Shown piece after piece: positions 6,548 through 9,064 of a DNA stretch of 9,064 nucleotides; positions within the stretch are counted from its first letter, which is position 1, and every line of letters begins with the position of its first letter. The notes beneath the pieces were generated by a model that saw nothing but the letters and a program-made list of their open reading frames with translations, was not told where the DNA came from and made no database searches. Both the position numbers and the translations under genes were made by a program. Source of the stretch: Porticoccaceae bacterium (GTDB lineage Bacteria; Pseudomonadota; Gammaproteobacteria; Pseudomonadales; Porticoccaceae); NCBI GenBank assembly GCA_003491845.1, contig DNBN01000138.1, positions 1-9,064 on the forward strand, read 5' to 3'.

Positions 6548-8140
6548 ATGACCAATGCTGATTACTGTCCGACCAAAACTGATGCTTGGAATAACCTGCA
6601 AGAATTGGCTACCAATGCAGGAAAGACATCCATTGCGGCCTTATTTGAGAATGAATCTGGCCGAGTGGCAGAAATGTCAATAAGCGCAGATCAGTTACTG
6701 CTAGATTTTTCTAAAAATCTTGTTAGTCAAAGGGTCTGGGCAGAGCTTTTGATACTTGCTGAACAATCTGATCTAAAAAATCACCGCGACGCATTATTTG
6801 CGGGAGCACCTATCAATGGATCTGAAAATCGTTCAGTTTTACACGCAGCTCTCCGTGCTCAAGAGCAGGATCTGAGCACTCAAGAGGAGCACCATCGCCA
6901 CGCTATTATCTCAGATCAATTAGCACAGGTTCGCCAAGTAAGTGACGCTATTCGTCAAGGTGAATGGCTGGGATCTACGGGAAAGGCTATTACTGATGTA
7001 GTGAATATCGGTATAGGCGGTTCTGATCTTGGCCCTAAATTAGCCTATGCGGCTCTAGCTGAGTTCTCTCATCCTGACATTCAAATTCACTATATCGCCA
7101 ATGTTGATGGCGCAGAAATTCTAACCACACTGGCCAAACTTAACCCAGAGACAACCCTTGTAGCTATTGCCAGTAAAACATTTACTACCCAAGAAACCCT
7201 ATTGAATGCAAAAACAGCGCTCAGATGGTTCGAAAAAGAAATGGGTCTAAAAAATGCACAAAGCAGCACTCACGTTGTTGGTCTTACTGCAAATCCCAAA
7301 AATGCAAAAGCCTATGGGATCCCAGAATCACAAATTTTGGAATTTGCCGAATGGGTTGGTGGCCGCTACTCTTTGTGGTCAAGTATCGGACTATCTATTG
7401 CAGTTAGCATTGGTTTTGACAAATTCTTGGAAATGCTAGATGGCGCCAGAGCAATGGATTTGCATTTTCAAAGTGCTCCGCTAAATAAAAATATGCCGGT
7501 AGCTATGGCCCTTATCGGTATCTGGTACAGCAACTTTTTAGGTGCGCAATCTGCTGCTGTGATCCCCTATTGTGAGCGTCTGCAATTGTTACCATCCTAT
7601 CTCCAACAGTTAGATATGGAAAGTAATGGCAAGGGAATAACTCAAGATGGCAAATCGGTATCCTATGATACTGGGGCAATTATTTGGGGCCAAACAGGAA
7701 CCAATGGGCAACATGCATTTTTCCAACTTTTGCATCAGGGTACACGGTTAGTGCCAATCGACTTCATTGCTTCTGTTAAGGACAGTTTAAGTAATGAAGA
7801 ACATCACCGCGTGCTACTGGGCAATATGCTCGGCCAAGCCTCAGCACTTATGACCGGGCAACCAGCGCCTTCTGGAGAACCACATCGTCACTATCCTGGA
7901 AACAAACCGTCAAATACTCTTCTCATGCGATCACTGTCAGCGAAAAACTTTGGCGCGCTAATAGCACTCTACGAGCATAAGGTATTTGTTCAAGGAAGTA
8001 TTTGGAATATCAATTCATTTGATCAATGGGGCGTCGAGCTAGGGAAAAAAATGGCCAATGCGCTACTTGATGATTCGCCCAATATCACACTGGATCCATC
8101 AACCAAAGCGTTGTTTGAGTATATGGCCAGCAACGACTGA
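6548..8140 (+). CDS. pgi: Glucose-6-phosphate isomerase
   Basis: Pgi interconverts glucose-6-phosphate and fructose-6-phosphate in the cytoplasm. With an ED pathway it allows entry from fructose phosphates and return of triose-derived hexose to Zwf. The 530-residue protein carries two SIS sugar-isomerase domains. Motifs are NIGIGGSDLGP (153-163), the phosphate-binding SKTFTTQET (209-217) and signature WVGGRYSLWSSIGL (269-282). The catalytic residues are Glu358 in QLDMESNGK, His389 in GTNGQHAFFQLLHQGT and Lys500 in signature SIWNINSFDQWGVELGK. The family is usually about 550 long; compared with E. coli numbering, the loss of about 17 residues falls between the His and the Lys, around residues 415-450. 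AAGGA lies about 12 nt before the ATG, a rather long spacing, but MTNADYCPTKTDAWNNL fits the family N-terminus. It is transcribed away from edd and ends 3 bp before the ispH stop. Confidence 0.97.
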   Translation: MTNADYCPTKTDAWNNLQELATNAGKTSIAALFENESGRVAEMSISADQLLLDFSKNLVSQRVWAELLILAEQSDLKNHRDALFAGAPINGSENRSVLHAALRAQEQDLSTQEEHHRHAIISDQLAQVRQVSDAIRQGEWLGSTGKAITDVVNIGIGGSDLGPKLAYAALAEFSHPDIQIHYIANVDGAEILTTLAKLNPETTLVAIASKTFTTQETLLNAKTALRWFEKEMGLKNAQSSTHVVGLTANPKNAKAYGIPESQILEFAEWVGGRYSLWSSIGLSIAVSIGFDKFLEMLDGARAMDLHFQSAPLNKNMPVAMALIGIWYSNFLGAQSAAVIPYCERLQLLPSYLQQLDMESNGKGITQDGKSVSYDTGAIIWGQTGTNGQHAFFQLLHQGTRLVPIDFIASVKDSLSNEEHHRVLLGNMLGQASALMTGQPAPSGEPHRHYPGNKPSNTLLMRSLSAKNFGALIALYEHKVFVQGSIWNINSFDQWGVELGKKMANALLDDSPNITLDPSTKALFEYMASND

Positions 8141-8143
8141 AAT

Positions 8144-9064
8144 TTAGAGATGACGGGCAGGGCGAAGCTCTTTTGGCAGAGAAAAACGCACTTTCTCGTC
8201 AACCCCTTCGAGTTCTTTTGGAGGGTTTGCACCAAATTCTACTAGACGCGCAATCACACCCTGAACCAATACTTCGGGTGCTGAGGCGCCAGCTGTAATA
8301 CCAACGGCCTGAGCGGTTTCAAACCATTCAGGATGCATATCATCTGGTCCATCAATTAGATAGGCAATGCATCCACAGCGCTCAGCTAGCTCTTTTAGCC
8401 TATTCGAGTTGGAGCTGGCTACAGAACCCACCACTAAAACCACGTCAGACTCTATGGCCAATTGTTTAACGGCATCCTGTCTATTTTGAGTGGCATAACA
8501 GATATCGTCTTTACGTGGACCTTGGATTTCAGGAAATTTTCTACGCAGAGCATCAATCACCCGAGAAGTATCATCCATAGACAGCGTAGTTTGTGTCACG
8601 TAAGCCAAATTAGCCGGATTCTCAATCTCCAGAGCAACAGCATCATGCTCGTCCTCCACTAGAAAAATACTACCTCCTTTAGAATCATCAAACTGACCCA
8701 TGGTACCTTCCACCTCTGGATGCCCTGCATGCCCAATAAGTACACAGTCCATACCATCATTGCTGTATTTGGTCACCTCAAAATGTACTTTAGTAACCAG
8801 TGGGCAGGTAGCGTCGAAAACCTTCAACTTCCGCGCCTTTGCCTCCTCCCGAACCGCCTGAGACACACCGTGAGCACTAAAAATGCAAATCACATCATCG
8901 GGAATCTCTTTAATTTCTTCGACAAAAACCGCACCACGCTGGCGAAGATTATCAACTACGAATTTATTGTGAACAACCTCATGACGCACATAAACAGGGG
9001 CGCCAAAAAGATCTAATGCACGATCAACAATATCAATCGCACGATCGACGCCAGCACAAAAACC
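8144..9064 (-). CDS. ispH: 4-hydroxy-3-methylbut-2-enyl diphosphate reductase (5' end cut by window)
   Basis: IspH (LytB) is the [4Fe-4S] enzyme of the last MEP-pathway step. It reduces HMBPP to IPP and DMAPP for quinones, undecaprenyl and other isoprenoids. The frame is open to the right edge, giving 306 residues that begin at GFCAGVDRA. Comparison with E. coli IspH suggests that only about nine N-terminal residues are missing. The three cluster Cys are visible in [16 protein letters not shown] and DDICYAT. Substrate-site residues are in [25 protein letters not shown] with the catalytic Glu, VTQTTLS, SSNSNRL and TAGASAPE. The apparent start at 8989 is an internal GTG codon for Val and is not a start. 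It is functionally unrelated to the sugar genes. Its promoter and upstream neighbours (often lspA and fkpB in this class) would lie beyond the edge. Confidence 0.97.
   Translation of the reverse strand, partial: GFCAGVDRAIDIVDRALDLFGAPVYVRHEVVHNKFVVDNLRQRGAVFVEEIKEIPDDVICIFSAHGVSQAVREEAKARKLKVFDATCPLVTKVHFEVTKYSNDGMDCVLIGHAGHPEVEGTMGQFDDSKGGSIFLVEDEHDAVALEIENPANLAYVTQTTLSMDDTSRVIDALRRKFPEIQGPRKDDICYATQNRQDAVKQLAIESDVVLVVGSVASSNSNRLKELAERCGCIAYLIDGPDDMHPEWFETAQAVGITAGASAPEVLVQGVIARLVEFGANPPKELEGVDEKVRFSLPKELRPARHL

Noticed and set aside
8144..8989. An ispH starting at 8989
   Set aside because: That codon is GTG for an internal Val. The upstream frame continues with GAPVYV and GFCAGVDRA, the true N-terminal part.
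8720..9016. 98-residue plus-strand frame opposite ispH
   Set aside because: It lies entirely over conserved ispH coding sequence and has no recognisable domain.

Overview
The window is a compact block of central carbon metabolism from a gammaproteobacterium. The protein sequences of the Zwf, Edd, Glk, Eda and GAPDH genes read like the Entner-Doudoroff (ED) enzymes of Pseudomonas and its relatives. IspH is of the gammaproteobacterial type, and the intergenic region carries HexR-like operators, which are typical of this class. The DNA is moderately AT-rich, more so than in Pseudomonas itself. A marine or otherwise AT-leaning relative is plausible, but that is inference and no species is claimed.

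Layout, left to right. (1) Bases 1-657, plus strand: the C-terminal two thirds of glyceraldehyde-3-phosphate dehydrogenase, running in from outside the window. (2) Bases 658-739: a short gap between convergent genes with a modest hairpin. (3) Bases 740-6361, minus strand: five tightly packed genes transcribed in the order edd, glk, eda, zwf, pgl, with spacings of 3, 11, about 39 and 1 nt. This looks like one operon. (4) Bases 6362-6547: a divergent regulatory region. It holds two HexR-like operators, one over the likely edd -10 box and the other at the exact centre of a 49-bp near-perfect palindrome. (5) Bases 6548-8140, plus strand: glucose-6-phosphate isomerase (pgi). (6) Bases 8144-9064, minus strand: ispH of the isoprenoid (MEP) pathway, convergent with pgi across only 3 bp and cut by the right edge just before its start codon.

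Together the genes form a nearly complete glucose-to-triose module. Glk makes glucose-6-phosphate; Zwf and Pgl oxidise it to 6-phosphogluconate with NAD(P)H formation. Edd and Eda split that into pyruvate and glyceraldehyde-3-phosphate, which GAPDH takes onward. Pgi links the module to fructose-6-phosphate, so carbon can enter from, or be recycled through, hexose phosphates. No phosphofructokinase, glucose transporter or hexR gene is present in the window.

I found no new type of biological system here. All seven genes are recognisable, with the expected motifs. The most interesting part is the edd/pgi intergenic region, where operator, promoter and a large palindrome are superimposed. No RNA genes, CRISPR arrays, insertion sequences or phage features were seen.
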